64,000 bases of DNA from contig NZ_AHOO02000009.1 of assembly GCF_000244755.1 (NCBI RefSeq), positions 62,001-126,000 of the forward strand. The letters run 5' to 3'. Positions within the stretch are counted from its first letter, which is position 1. Each line of letters begins with the position of its first letter. Below are positions 8,349 through 17,429 of this stretch, in pieces. Below the pieces are notes generated by a model, which searched no databases, had not been told where the DNA came from, and worked only from the letters and a program-made list of their open reading frames with translations. This DNA is from Leptospira licerasiae serovar Varillal str. VAR 010. GTDB lineage: Bacteria > Spirochaetota > Leptospiria > Leptospirales > Leptospiraceae. The position numbers and the translations under genes are program-made.

Positions 8349-9476
8349 ATGCTAAAAAAAGAAAACTTAAAGTACAAACCTAGGGTCGCGGTCGACGCAA
8401 GGCCATTGTCTTACGGGATCACAGGAAATTCCAGATACCTTGCGGAAGTTTTACAAAGACTTTTACGCCCTGATTCCCCTTTAGAATATTATCTTTATTC
8501 GAATAAACCGATCCATCCGGTATTCAATCATCTGATAGGACTTACTCCTACTTTTATTCCGAGTAAACTACCCGGAGTTTTATGGTTGAATTTCACCATG
8601 CCTTCTTTGGTAAAAAAACATAGGATAGATCTTTTTTGGGGGACTTTGCAGCTACTTCCCGCATTCGGCTTAAAAATCCCTACTTTGGTGAATTATCACG
8701 ATCTAAATTTTAAGTCCGCTCCTGAGACAATGACGACTGCAAATTATTGGCAGCATAAGATCTTATCTCCGATCACATTAAAAAAAGCAGATAAAGTTCT
8801 TTGTCTTTCCCAAAATACGAAGAATGATATTCTAAATTTTTTACCGGAGTTAGAACCAAAACTAGAAGTTGTCTATCCGGGAGTGCAAGGTTTCGGATCC
8901 GTATCCGCTCCGGAAAAAACATTGCCTAAAAATTTTCTATTCTCCGTAGGAACCTTGGAACCTAGAAAAAATCTAAGTACTCTTGTGGAAGCTTATCTTT
9001 CCTTAAAAAAAGAAGAACCGAACTTTCCCTACCCTCTCGTCTTAGCCGGGAGATTAGGCTGGAAGTCGGAAGGTCTTACTTCTCTTTTGAAAGAAGGCGG
9101 CTTGGAAAAAGATGGGATCTATTTTATAGAAAACCCGGATGACTCCAAACTAGGGTGGTTGTATAAGAATTGCTCTTACTTCATCTTCCCTTCCCTGCAT
9201 GAAGGTTTTGGTCTGCCTTTGTTGGAAGCAATTCGTGAAAACAAACCTTGTATCGTTTCGGATATTCCGGTGTTTCACGAGGTTTTAGATGAGTTTACGG
9301 ACTCTTTCGTTTCACCCAAGAATTTAGAGGCTTGGAAAAACGCACTTTCCCTGGCCGGTAAAAAAGGGATCTATGGCAGAAAGCCGAGTAGAAACGATTG
9401 GTCTTGGGATTCCACTGCAAAGCTGGTCGAAAATTCTCTCGTAGAACTTTGGAAATCAAGAAAGAAAAACTCCTAG
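8349..9476 (+). CDS. GT4-family glycosyltransferase
   Basis: A soluble or membrane-associated GT-B enzyme of 375 residues. It has an N-terminal acceptor domain (VAVDARPLSYGITGNSRYLA) and a C-terminal nucleotide-sugar domain with FSVGTLEPRKNLSTLVEAY and the GT4 signature SLHEGFGLPLLEAI, where the E-x7-E motif binds the donor. It starts 15 bases after the GT87-like gene and is followed 10 bases later by a membrane protein, so it is probably in the same operon. It likely adds a sugar to a cytoplasmic lipid-linked glycan. Confidence 0.9.
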   Translation: MLKKENLKYKPRVAVDARPLSYGITGNSRYLAEVLQRLLRPDSPLEYYLYSNKPIHPVFNHLIGLTPTFIPSKLPGVLWLNFTMPSLVKKHRIDLFWGTLQLLPAFGLKIPTLVNYHDLNFKSAPETMTTANYWQHKILSPITLKKADKVLCLSQNTKNDILNFLPELEPKLEVVYPGVQGFGSVSAPEKTLPKNFLFSVGTLEPRKNLSTLVEAYLSLKKEEPNFPYPLVLAGRLGWKSEGLTSLLKEGGLEKDGIYFIENPDDSKLGWLYKNCSYFIFPSLHEGFGLPLLEAIRENKPCIVSDIPVFHEVLDEFTDSFVSPKNLEAWKNALSLAGKKGIYGRKPSRNDWSWDSTAKLVENSLVELWKSRKKNS

Positions 9477-9486
9477 GCCCTTTAGT

Positions 9487-10092
9487 ATGAATAAATCCGA
9501 TATATCTAAATCCGTATGGTGGAATTGGGAGAACTCCGAAACGGAAATCAGATCCGCCAAGATCAAAAAAAGTAAATTAAGGATCAATTATATACCTCCC
9601 TTCCTTGCGATCCTGGTTTATGGAGTATTTTTGTTTTATTTATTCCCTTTAAGGATCTTAGTCTCTACTTGGATTTTCAAATTTGTAGAGTTGTTACAGA
9701 TCACAAAAGTGCTGAAACTTTCCCTATTAACCGACAAAAGACTGTACGACTATACCGCACTTTTTGTGATCTCCTATATCGCGTTTGCATTCTTTTTAGA
9801 TCTAGTACGATTTTTGAGAAAGAATCTATTTCAAAGTTTTGTTACGGAAGAAAATAGGCTCGCAGTCACCAAATGGGGACTTTTAGGCAAAGAAACTATT
9901 CGTTGGAACCCGGACCAAACCGGTCTACAGATCCATCACAAATCAGGATGGTTCCGTTCACTTTTAGGTTTCGAAAAACTATCTTTCAGAATCCATCTTT
10001 CGGAAACGGAAAACTCCGTACTTGCAGAATCTCCTTATTTCTTTTCCAAAAGTAATAAGGATTTTTTATCTTCCGTATTTAGATCCGTTTAA
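9487..10092 (+). CDS. Membrane protein with possible bacterial PH-like C-terminal domain
   Basis: A 201-residue protein with two predicted transmembrane helices (about 35-60 and 92-112). The cytoplasmic C-terminal part (TEENRLAVTKWGLLGKETIR ... GWFRSLLGFEKLSFRI) alternates short beta strands as in bacterial PH (bPH2/YdbS-like) domains; this is a pattern impression only. Its TAA stop overlaps the next ATG by one base (TAATG), so translation of the two is probably coupled. Role in the glycan cluster unknown. Confidence 0.65.
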   Translation: MNKSDISKSVWWNWENSETEIRSAKIKKSKLRINYIPPFLAILVYGVFLFYLFPLRILVSTWIFKFVELLQITKVLKLSLLTDKRLYDYTALFVISYIAFAFFLDLVRFLRKNLFQSFVTEENRLAVTKWGLLGKETIRWNPDQTGLQIHHKSGWFRSLLGFEKLSFRIHLSETENSVLAESPYFFSKSNKDFLSSVFRSV

Positions 10093-11477
10093 TGCTCAAA
10101 CGTTCTCTAGAAAGTCTGGAGTTCCTCAAAAAAGTAGAGAATATATTTCGCTCTCCTTCACTTTGGGCCGGCTTTCTTTTCCTGGTTTGTTTTACGGGGA
10201 TATTATTCTTATTCGATCTTAGATTTTTATCCAGACATTACGATTGGGATTCAATCGTATACGCTCATAATATAGTTACCAACAAATACTGGAAAGTATT
10301 CTTCAATCCTCATCATATCGGTTTTGAAAGTACAGGTTTATTATATTTAAAATTCTGGTATTGGTTCCATGGACAAGACTCCGCCATGTTCGGGCTCAGG
10401 CTTAGGGTTTTAACAGTCGCATCCTTTTTCATTTTTGTAATCATGCTCTCTTATTGGAGATTGTATAAGGATATGATTGGCGCAGTTCTTTTGGGACTTG
10501 CAGTTCATTGTTCTCAGGGATTTTGGTTTTATGCCCAACATAACGATACTCCGCTCATTCATTCCTGTTTTACTGCCTTTCTATTCTTACTCTGCGTATG
10601 GAATTCCAAGAACGGATGGTCTCCAGGAAAACTATACATCGCAGGATTTTTGCAGGTCTGGAACGTTTACTACCACCAATCAGATACGATTTTTCTGACA
10701 TTCGTGCCGGTTTCCGTTCTTCTTTCGGATAAATGGAGAGGAAGAAGTTTCGAATATTCTTATAAACTAAAGCTTATCTTCGTATATCTATTCTCTGTTG
10801 TGCTGATTCTAACACTTTCTTATTTGTATGTAGGATTTGTTCTTTTGGAAAGAAATCTAACGGCACCGATCGAAAGTGAAAAGAATTTTGCCAACTGGCT
10901 ATTCCTATACGCTTCTCAGGAAAGATGGGGCGCTTCTCCAGGTCCTAAGAATTATATCATGAATTTTTATAGAGGGATCGGGGACGCATTCCTAAATTTC
11001 GAAGGTGTAAAGAACGGACTAAGGATCAATGCGAACGATCTTACTTCTCTCAAAAGTTTCCCTTATAATCTTAATCTAGGTTTTTGGATAGCGGTCGTAT
11101 TTTTAGCGCTCTTAAATTGGATCCGCCTTTGGAAGTATTATAAAACCGAACTCATTCTTTTATTCTTTTGGCTGATCCCTTCTTTTGTATTTTATACATG
11201 GTGGGAAGGTTATTTTTTCGAGTTCTGGGTCTCTTCCGTGATAGGGCTTCTGATCTTTGCAGCTTTAGTGTTCCGTTCTTTGGAGTTCGAGAATTTCAGA
11301 TCCGGAATAAGATCCATCTCTCATATTATTTTCTTTTCTTATGTAAGCTTGCTCTTTTTAGTCAATTTCACTTATTCTACTCTACCTAGATCAGAAAGAT
11401 CACACAAAAGTTTTATAGAAGGAATCGAAGATAAGTACGAGCATATCACTCCTGAACCGGTATACCGAAACGAATAA
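10092..11477 (+). CDS. Multi-pass membrane protein, putative GT-C-type transferase
   Basis: A 461-residue protein with roughly ten transmembrane helices and no recognised family name. After the first helix the loop SRHYDWDSIVYAHNI holds two Asp residues in the place where GT-C glycosyltransferases carry their catalytic acid, and FNPHHIGFESTG and WFYAQHNDTP recall the following loops. It is translationally coupled to the gene before it and ends a four-gene run before a 63-base gap. A GT-C role is inferred from topology and context only. Confidence 0.6.
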   Translation: MLKRSLESLEFLKKVENIFRSPSLWAGFLFLVCFTGILFLFDLRFLSRHYDWDSIVYAHNIVTNKYWKVFFNPHHIGFESTGLLYLKFWYWFHGQDSAMFGLRLRVLTVASFFIFVIMLSYWRLYKDMIGAVLLGLAVHCSQGFWFYAQHNDTPLIHSCFTAFLFLLCVWNSKNGWSPGKLYIAGFLQVWNVYYHQSDTIFLTFVPVSVLLSDKWRGRSFEYSYKLKLIFVYLFSVVLILTLSYLYVGFVLLERNLTAPIESEKNFANWLFLYASQERWGASPGPKNYIMNFYRGIGDAFLNFEGVKNGLRINANDLTSLKSFPYNLNLGFWIAVVFLALLNWIRLWKYYKTELILLFFWLIPSFVFYTWWEGYFFEFWVSSVIGLLIFAALVFRSLEFENFRSGIRSISHIIFFSYVSLLFLVNFTYSTLPRSERSHKSFIEGIEDKYEHITPEPVYRNE

Positions 11478-11540
11478 ATAAGTGCTTGTGAGTTTCCCTC
11501 AGTCCAAAAAACTGCACAGGAGTCGAGGACAAACGAACGA

Positions 11541-13049
11541 ATGCTGTTCAATTCAGCCCATTTTCTCGTATTTTTGCCGATCGTTTTGATCTTAGCAAAG
11601 ATCCTAAAAGGTACATACCAAAGGGTTTTCCTTCTTCTTGCCAGTCTCTACTTTTATAACGCTTGGCATCCTGCTTCCATAGTTTGCGACGATATCAGGA
11701 CCTCTACTTGGTACGAGAACTGGATCGATCTTTCCTTCTGTAACTTTAATATAAACTTATACATCATCATTCTGATCGTTTCCATGATCGTGGACTACGT
11801 TGCAGGTAGATTGATGAGTAAGGAAGGGATTTCCGAACAATTCAGAAGGCTTTGCTTAGTCGCATCTCTCATCACGAATCTTGGAATCTTAGCGTATTTC
11901 AAATATACAAACTTCCTATTGGAAGTTTTTGCAGATCTATTCAATCAGATCTCCACAGGCGAACCGCTTAAAATAGAGCATCTAAAGATCATTCTACCTG
12001 TTGGTATTTCATTTTATACGTTCCAGTCCATGAGTTATACCATAGACGTATTTCGCAGGAATTTGGAGGCGCGTAAATCCTTCTTAGACTTTGCGTTATA
12101 TGTTTCCTTCTTCCCTCAATTGGTAGCCGGACCGATCGTTCGCGCTCACACTTTCTTTAGGGATCTGGACGATACTCCAAAGGTCACTGCAGAAGACGTG
12201 CAGATCGCGTTTGCTCAGATCCTGATGGGTTTTACCAGAAAGATCGTATTCGCGGACAACCTAGCAAAGGTAGTGGACTTTACATTCAATAATTATAAAA
12301 TTCTAAATCCTGCGGAGATCTGGGTCGGTGCAATGGCTTTCGGCTGGCAGATCTATTTCGACTTTGCAGGTTATACCGATATCGCAATCGGAACAGCAAG
12401 GCTTTTCGGATACAAATTCGATCCGAACTTCAACTTTCCTATGGTAGCTAGGAATATTGCGGACCATTGGTCTCGTTGGCATATCTCCTTCTCCACTTGG
12501 ATCAGGGATTATATTTACATTCCTCTCGGCGGTTCGCGGGTCGGGATCCTAAAAGGATACCGAAACCTTTTTATCACCTGGTTATTTGCAGGGGTTTGGC
12601 ACGGAGCAGCTTATCACTTTGTCGGATGGGGGATCTGGCAAGGGGTTATGCTAGGCATTCATAGAGAATATTCTAAAACCAAAGTCGCGGCTTGGCTGAA
12701 CGAAAGAGGAGGTTTAAGCTACGATATAGGAGCAAGGATCTTCACAATGTTCTGCCTTTCCTTCGGGTTCATCATGTTCCGTGCAAAAACAATGAAAGCC
12801 GCATGGGCAATGATGAAATCCCTTGTTTTCGCAGTACCAGGCGGGATCTATTCAGTTAAAACATTCGTAAATTATGATTACGGAATATTACTCGTGATCT
12901 GCTTCATTCTTTCCTATTATTTCTCCCGAAACACGATAGAGACAATCGTAGAAAATAAGAAAAAGTTCGGAGTATTCGTTACAGCGAACCTATTTATCAT
13001 TCTGTTCTTCGGAGCAGGAGGCCAAAACTTCCTGTACTTCGATTTCTGA
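11541..13049 (+). CDS. MBOAT-family O-acyltransferase (AlgI-like), copy 1
   Basis: A membrane-bound O-acyltransferase that moves acyl groups across the inner membrane for modification of an envelope glycan. The 502 residues start with the AlgI/DltB-like MLFNSAHFLVFLPIVLILAK. They contain PVGISFYTFQSMSYTIDVFR, FFPQLVAGPIVRA, the motif ADHWSRWHISFSTWIRDYIY and IPLGGSR, and the catalytic His in FAGVWHGAAYHFVGWG. AlgI-type enzymes usually work with a periplasmic SGNH/AlgJ-like partner, and one follows directly at 13051. A second copy sits at 14220. Confidence 0.93.
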   Translation: MLFNSAHFLVFLPIVLILAKILKGTYQRVFLLLASLYFYNAWHPASIVCDDIRTSTWYENWIDLSFCNFNINLYIIILIVSMIVDYVAGRLMSKEGISEQFRRLCLVASLITNLGILAYFKYTNFLLEVFADLFNQISTGEPLKIEHLKIILPVGISFYTFQSMSYTIDVFRRNLEARKSFLDFALYVSFFPQLVAGPIVRAHTFFRDLDDTPKVTAEDVQIAFAQILMGFTRKIVFADNLAKVVDFTFNNYKILNPAEIWVGAMAFGWQIYFDFAGYTDIAIGTARLFGYKFDPNFNFPMVARNIADHWSRWHISFSTWIRDYIYIPLGGSRVGILKGYRNLFITWLFAGVWHGAAYHFVGWGIWQGVMLGIHREYSKTKVAAWLNERGGLSYDIGARIFTMFCLSFGFIMFRAKTMKAAWAMMKSLVFAVPGGIYSVKTFVNYDYGILLVICFILSYYFSRNTIETIVENKKKFGVFVTANLFIILFFGAGGQNFLYFDF

Positions 13050-13050
13050 G

Positions 13051-14217
13051 GTGAAAGTGAATCCGTATATCAGTTTGATCCGTCAGAGAAGTTTTTGGAT
13101 ACCGATTTTAGTATTGGCCTTATTCGATCTATGCCTACAAACGGGAGTTTATAGGCCTTACCTTAAAAAAGGGTCCTTTGCAGCAAACGTTATCCGAAAC
13201 ACTGACTACGTCCTGGAGAAGAAGGCTGAATTCGAGCCTACGATACTTCTTCTTGGAACATCGGTCGCTCACCAAGGGCTCTCTCTCAAAACATTAAACG
13301 AAACTCTGGAACCTTACGGAGAAAAGATTCAATCTATCGCGATGGAAGGGACCGAGCTTGTAGTGCAAGACGCACTTGTACGTAACCTTCTTCCTAAATT
13401 CCCTAAAGTTCACACCGTTTTACATATACTCGAGATCTCCACTCCCTGGGTAGACCAAGAGGATCTGCAAATCCACACTCTTGCGATGCTCGGAGAATTG
13501 GATAGAAGGTTGGCATTTCCTTTAATCTACGAATTCAATTATAATGTGCGTTATGACGACCTTGGATTTTTGGCCTTCAAAAGTATCGCATACAGAAGAG
13601 ATATTCGTGACTTTATATTAGATCCTTCTAAACGTCTGAAAGACATCAGCAGAAGAAAGAAAGAAGTCAAACTCACTCCTTGGCCTCATGAGAATACGAA
13701 TCTTCCTAGCATCAGCATGTTCCCGGAAGTGAAGGATATCAAATCCTGCCTGAAGATCACTAATCCCGGGAACGGGATCCCCGCACCTATAGGTTCGGAC
13801 CAATTCCACAAAAAAGCGATCTGGGACACTTGCGGTTTAGGAGAAAAAACTCCGGTAAAAGTAGAAAGGACCAAACAGGTAAATAACTACTTCCATAGAT
13901 TAAAGATCCTGCATAATGATATCCGCCAAGTCGGTTCGGAAAATGGACAAAAGATCAAAATAATCGGAGTGATCGCACCTTATAGTGAGATCATTAAAAA
14001 TTGGCGAAGCCCGGACAGGAACAAAATCTGGGAAGAAGAGATCCAAAAAATCGATCCAACCACTCCTCTTCTCGATTACCAAGCGAGCCTGGATGGAGAG
14101 AATAACGGGGATTATTATTACGATCTAATCCATTTGAATAAGGCTGGAATGGAAAAATTTTCAGCGATATTCTCCGCTGATCTACCTTCTATTCTTGGAT
14201 TAACCCGGAAAAAATAA
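13051..14217 (+). CDS. SGNH-like periplasmic partner of MBOAT (DUF1574-like), copy 1
   Basis: A 388-residue protein with one N-terminal membrane anchor (FWIPILVLALFDLCLQTGVY) and a periplasmic domain. TILLLGTSVAHQG fits the first SGNH block (G-T-S replacing G-D-S) and DLIHLNKAG near the C-terminus gives the D-x-x-H catalytic pair. Such proteins finish the transfer of acetyl groups delivered by the MBOAT. The start is a GTG one base after the MBOAT stop, so coupling is tight. The acceptor glycan is unknown. Confidence 0.72.
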   Translation: MKVNPYISLIRQRSFWIPILVLALFDLCLQTGVYRPYLKKGSFAANVIRNTDYVLEKKAEFEPTILLLGTSVAHQGLSLKTLNETLEPYGEKIQSIAMEGTELVVQDALVRNLLPKFPKVHTVLHILEISTPWVDQEDLQIHTLAMLGELDRRLAFPLIYEFNYNVRYDDLGFLAFKSIAYRRDIRDFILDPSKRLKDISRRKKEVKLTPWPHENTNLPSISMFPEVKDIKSCLKITNPGNGIPAPIGSDQFHKKAIWDTCGLGEKTPVKVERTKQVNNYFHRLKILHNDIRQVGSENGQKIKIIGVIAPYSEIIKNWRSPDRNKIWEEEIQKIDPTTPLLDYQASLDGENNGDYYYDLIHLNKAGMEKFSAIFSADLPSILGLTRKK

Positions 14218-14219
14218 AG

Positions 14220-15617
14220 ATGATCTTTACCTCCACTTTATTTTTCGTATTCTTCCTGATCGCTTATATTCTATACTGGTCTTGGGAAAGCCGCAAGTAT
14301 AGAGAGTGGGTGCTCCTAATCGCGTCATTAGTATTTTACGCTTCTTGGAATCCCCCTTTCCTTTTACATCTATTAGGGATTGTATTCTTAAATTATCTTT
14401 TTCTAAAGCCGATTGCTAAGACAAAAAGTAAAAAGCTTCTTACGATCATCGTCCTGATCGACTTGATTAACTTGGGAATATTCAAATATTTTTATTTCGT
14501 TTCGGACAACCTTTTCTATCTCACAAACTTATCTTTGTTCGATACCAGCACATTTTCTTTTAGGATCATTCTTCCTTTAGCGATCAGCTTTTATACATTC
14601 CAAGTAATGGCCTTCGTAATCGATGTGTATCGCGGGAAAGTAGAAGAGCTTCCGAGCTTCTTTCATTTTACCTTGTTCTTATTATTCTTCCCTCAGTTAG
14701 TCGCAGGACCTATCATGAGGGCAAAGGATTTTTTTCCAAGGCTGGAACATTTAAGAATCCATAAAACTGCGATCTTTACTGGTCTCTTTTTAATAGGGCT
14801 CGGAGCATGTAAAAAAATCTTGATCGCAGACAATTTAGGCAGTTTGATCGATCCCGTATTTTTAAGGCCGAAAGAATACGGAAGCGGATCTTTACTTTTA
14901 GCTACGATCGGATTCACATGGCAGGTTTATTCGGACTTTTCCGGTTACACCGACGTAGCCAAAGGCTGTGCTTTATTATTCGGATTTAATATTCCAAGAA
15001 ACTTCAACGCCCCATTCTTCAGTAAGAATATCCACGAGCTATGGAGAAAATGGCATATTACCTTGGGAACCTGGCTTAAAGATTATATTTATATTCCTTT
15101 GGGGGGAAGTAGAGGTTCGGAAGCAAGGACCAATATAAACCAAACGATCACATTCGCATTGGGCGGTTTATGGCATGGAGCCAACTGGACATTCTTGGCC
15201 TGGGGACTTTCTCACGGACTATTCCTGTTTGTAGAAAGATCTATGGAAAGAAAAGGTATTAGTATCCTGCCTGAGGTCGGAAAACTTTTCACCGGAATTC
15301 GGATCCTTTGGACATATATTCTATTCGCCCTTGCTGCAGTATTCTTCCGTTCATTTAGTATAGGGGATTCTTTTTATTTTTTTGAAAGTTGGTTCTATCA
15401 TATCCGTCCGGAACAGGCAAATACACTTTCTTTCAATTTAGTAATTCCTTATATTATCGGTGGGATCATTTTTCATGCCGCAGAAGCCCCTAAACGTTAT
15501 CCTCTTTGGTTCCAAAGAAATCGGACCAAACTTTTACTTGCCTTCCTTTTGATCGGAGCTCTAATCTTCGGAAATTACGCGGGCAAGGGACAAGACTTCA
15601 TTTACTTTGCATTTTAG
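14220..15617 (+). CDS. MBOAT-family O-acyltransferase (AlgI-like), copy 2
   Basis: A second AlgI-type acyltransferase of 465 residues. It has the same landmarks as copy 1 (PLAISFYTFQVMAFVIDVYR, FFPQLVAGPIMRA, HELWRKWHITLGTWLKDYIY, IPLGGSRG, and the catalytic His in ALGGLWHGANWTFLAWG) but is clearly diverged over its length, so this is not a recent duplication. It starts two bases after the stop of the preceding SGNH-like gene and is followed four bases later by its own SGNH-like partner, giving two modules in tandem. Confidence 0.93.
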   Translation: MIFTSTLFFVFFLIAYILYWSWESRKYREWVLLIASLVFYASWNPPFLLHLLGIVFLNYLFLKPIAKTKSKKLLTIIVLIDLINLGIFKYFYFVSDNLFYLTNLSLFDTSTFSFRIILPLAISFYTFQVMAFVIDVYRGKVEELPSFFHFTLFLLFFPQLVAGPIMRAKDFFPRLEHLRIHKTAIFTGLFLIGLGACKKILIADNLGSLIDPVFLRPKEYGSGSLLLATIGFTWQVYSDFSGYTDVAKGCALLFGFNIPRNFNAPFFSKNIHELWRKWHITLGTWLKDYIYIPLGGSRGSEARTNINQTITFALGGLWHGANWTFLAWGLSHGLFLFVERSMERKGISILPEVGKLFTGIRILWTYILFALAAVFFRSFSIGDSFYFFESWFYHIRPEQANTLSFNLVIPYIIGGIIFHAAEAPKRYPLWFQRNRTKLLLAFLLIGALIFGNYAGKGQDFIYFAF

Positions 15618-15620
15618 ATT

Positions 15621-16691
15621 ATGAAAAGAATTCCTTTGTTACACCGCAAAATTCTTTGGATCCCCCTCGGGATCGTGGCGCTATTACTCGTATGGGATAG
15701 GATACTTTCTTCGGAAAAGATCAGGCCTTATACGGAAACAGGCGCAGAATATTATTTTTATAATATGAAAGATAAGGTCCTTTCTACCATGAAGAAGGAG
15801 ACTGATTCCAAAAAAGAAGACCAAAAGGTGCTCACATTCTTCGGAACTTCTCATATGGGAGAATTTTCACTCGAAGAATTTGAAAAAGAAAGTCCTGGCC
15901 TGATCGTATACAATCTTTCCGGACCTTCTGCCCCTTATTCTTTCCACAATTTTACTCTAGAAAAACTTCTTAAAAAAGATATCCCCTTAGATTATGCGAT
16001 TTTAGAATATTATCCCGATTCGGGGACCGATTTCGCAAACAGATATCCATTACGTTATTCTTATGATTTTCCTTTCTTCTTAAGATACTGGAATATATTC
16101 TCCACAAATGAATGGGATAGTTTTTTAAAAGCGAGAGTATTCCGGACTTCCGTATTTCCTCCCAGATTTAAAGAAGCGTATTCCAGGATCAGAAACCCGT
16201 TGGAAGTCCTACAACTTGTATACGTTCGCGACATTCTAATCAACGAATCAGACAAGTTCAAGGGCGGGATCCCGAATGGACTCTTGGCAAATACTCCGGA
16301 AGATAAATTAGGCTCGGAATCCGAAAGGATTTTTAACGAGTCTTACAAAAACTTTAAAAGTTCCAAGGTGCAAGAATACTTTCTTAGGAATTTCCTAAAA
16401 ACCGCAAGAGAGAATCATATTAAAGTTGTCTTATGGACTCCTTTATTGTATTCCACATTCTCGGAAAAAGTGAGATCCGCGCCATTCTTCCAAGAATGGA
16501 TAAATTTAAGGAATAAACTCATCCAAGAATATCCGGAAACTCTGGTATTGGATATGGAAGAATATCGTTCCAGAATGAAATGCCAAAAATTCATAGACCC
16601 ACACCATCTCAGCGGCGGATGTTATGCGGAACCGACAAGATATTTAGTGGAATTTTTGCAGGAAAAAGGAAACCTTCCTAAAAAGAAATGA
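15621..16691 (+). CDS. DUF1574/SGNH-like periplasmic partner of MBOAT, copy 2
   Basis: A 356-residue protein with an N-terminal anchor (ILWIPLGIVALLLVWDRIL) and a periplasmic SGNH-like domain. LTFFGTSHMGEFSL is the first block and FIDPHHLSGGCYAEP supplies a D-x-H-H pair near the C-terminus. DUF1574 proteins beside MBOAT genes are frequent in Leptospira. The stop overlaps the next gene's start by four bases (ATGA), tying the MazG-like gene to this operon. Confidence 0.7.
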   Translation: MKRIPLLHRKILWIPLGIVALLLVWDRILSSEKIRPYTETGAEYYFYNMKDKVLSTMKKETDSKKEDQKVLTFFGTSHMGEFSLEEFEKESPGLIVYNLSGPSAPYSFHNFTLEKLLKKDIPLDYAILEYYPDSGTDFANRYPLRYSYDFPFFLRYWNIFSTNEWDSFLKARVFRTSVFPPRFKEAYSRIRNPLEVLQLVYVRDILINESDKFKGGIPNGLLANTPEDKLGSESERIFNESYKNFKSSKVQEYFLRNFLKTARENHIKVVLWTPLLYSTFSEKVRSAPFFQEWINLRNKLIQEYPETLVLDMEEYRSRMKCQKFIDPHHLSGGCYAEPTRYLVEFLQEKGNLPKKK

Positions 16692-17020
16692 ACTTCGACG
16701 AAGCCCAAAAAACGGTAGATGATTGGATCAAAACGATCGGGGTTAAATATTTTTCTGAACTTACGAACCTAGCTATCTTAATGGAAGAAGTAGGCGAATT
16801 CTCCCGGCTCGTGGCCAGAAAATACGGCGACCAATCTTTCAAAAAGGGAGAAGACCCGGAAGGTCTATCCAAAGAGTTAGGAGATATACTTTTTGTTCTG
16901 ACCTGTTTGGCTAACCAAATGGGAATTTCAATGGAAGAAGCTTTTAAAGCAACATTGGAAAAGAACACAACCAGAGACAAGGATCGCCACAAGAACAATC
17001 CTAAGTTAAAGGATCTTTAA
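16688..17020 (+). CDS. MazG-like nucleotide pyrophosphohydrolase
   Basis: A 110-residue all-alpha NTP pyrophosphatase of the MazG/dUTPase-like superfamily. The metal-binding residues are visible as MEEVGEFSRL and ELGDILFVLTCLA (E-x-x-E ... E-x-x-D). Single-domain members hydrolyse non-canonical or excess NTPs to NMP and pyrophosphate. It overlaps the DUF1574 gene by four bases, so it is the last gene of the glycan run, though a direct link to acylation is not obvious. Its end is four bases from the convergent exbD. Confidence 0.88.
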   Translation: MNFDEAQKTVDDWIKTIGVKYFSELTNLAILMEEVGEFSRLVARKYGDQSFKKGEDPEGLSKELGDILFVLTCLANQMGISMEEAFKATLEKNTTRDKDRHKNNPKLKDL

Positions 17021-17024
17021 TATA

Positions 17025-17423
17025 TTACTTTTGCCCTTGGACAGCAAGCTCCAAGGAAGATGCTCCTGACCTACTGAGTAAATCCAATATTTTTACGATC
17101 TCTTCATAATTTGCAGTTTTATCCGCAAAAAACCTGACTTCTTTTTCCTTTACAAGTCCCTGCCTTAACCTGTCTTCCAAAACGGCTTTTGGGACCTTCT
17201 CATCTCCAATTCTATAGGAGCCGTCGGGCAAGAGGGCAAACTCCACTCTTTCTCCTTTTGGATCCTCTCCCTGGCCTACTTTGGGGAGCTCCAACGGAAT
17301 AGATCGGATCTCCTTTCTGAAACTTACAGCTAACATTACGAAAACTAGAAGTATAAATACAACATCTATAAAACTGGTCAGGTCTATCCCTGGATCTTCT
17401 TCTTTTAAGATCGATTTTCTCAT
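17025..17423 (-). CDS. ExbD/TolR-family protein
   Basis: A 132-residue single-pass inner membrane protein. The short cytoplasmic N-terminus leads into PGIDLTSFIDVVFILLVFVM, where the Asp in the helix (SFIDVVFILL) is the proton-path residue of ExbD/TolR. The periplasmic domain follows with the typical E-x-x-x-R-L and YEEIVKILDLLSRSGA pattern. It is paired with the ExbB-like gene upstream (six-base gap) and forms a proton-driven motor for a TonB- or Tol-type partner not encoded next to it. A second such pair is at 40000-41049. Confidence 0.92.
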   Translation of the reverse strand: MRKSILKEEDPGIDLTSFIDVVFILLVFVMLAVSFRKEIRSIPLELPKVGQGEDPKGERVEFALLPDGSYRIGDEKVPKAVLEDRLRQGLVKEKEVRFFADKTANYEEIVKILDLLSRSGASSLELAVQGQK

Positions 17424-17429
17424 TTGTCT

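Noticed and set aside
17281..17297. Near match to the dispersed palindrome (TTGGGGAGCTCCAAC) in exbD
   Set aside because: It has a mismatch in one arm and encodes the conserved periplasmic start of ExbD, so chance is the simpler view.
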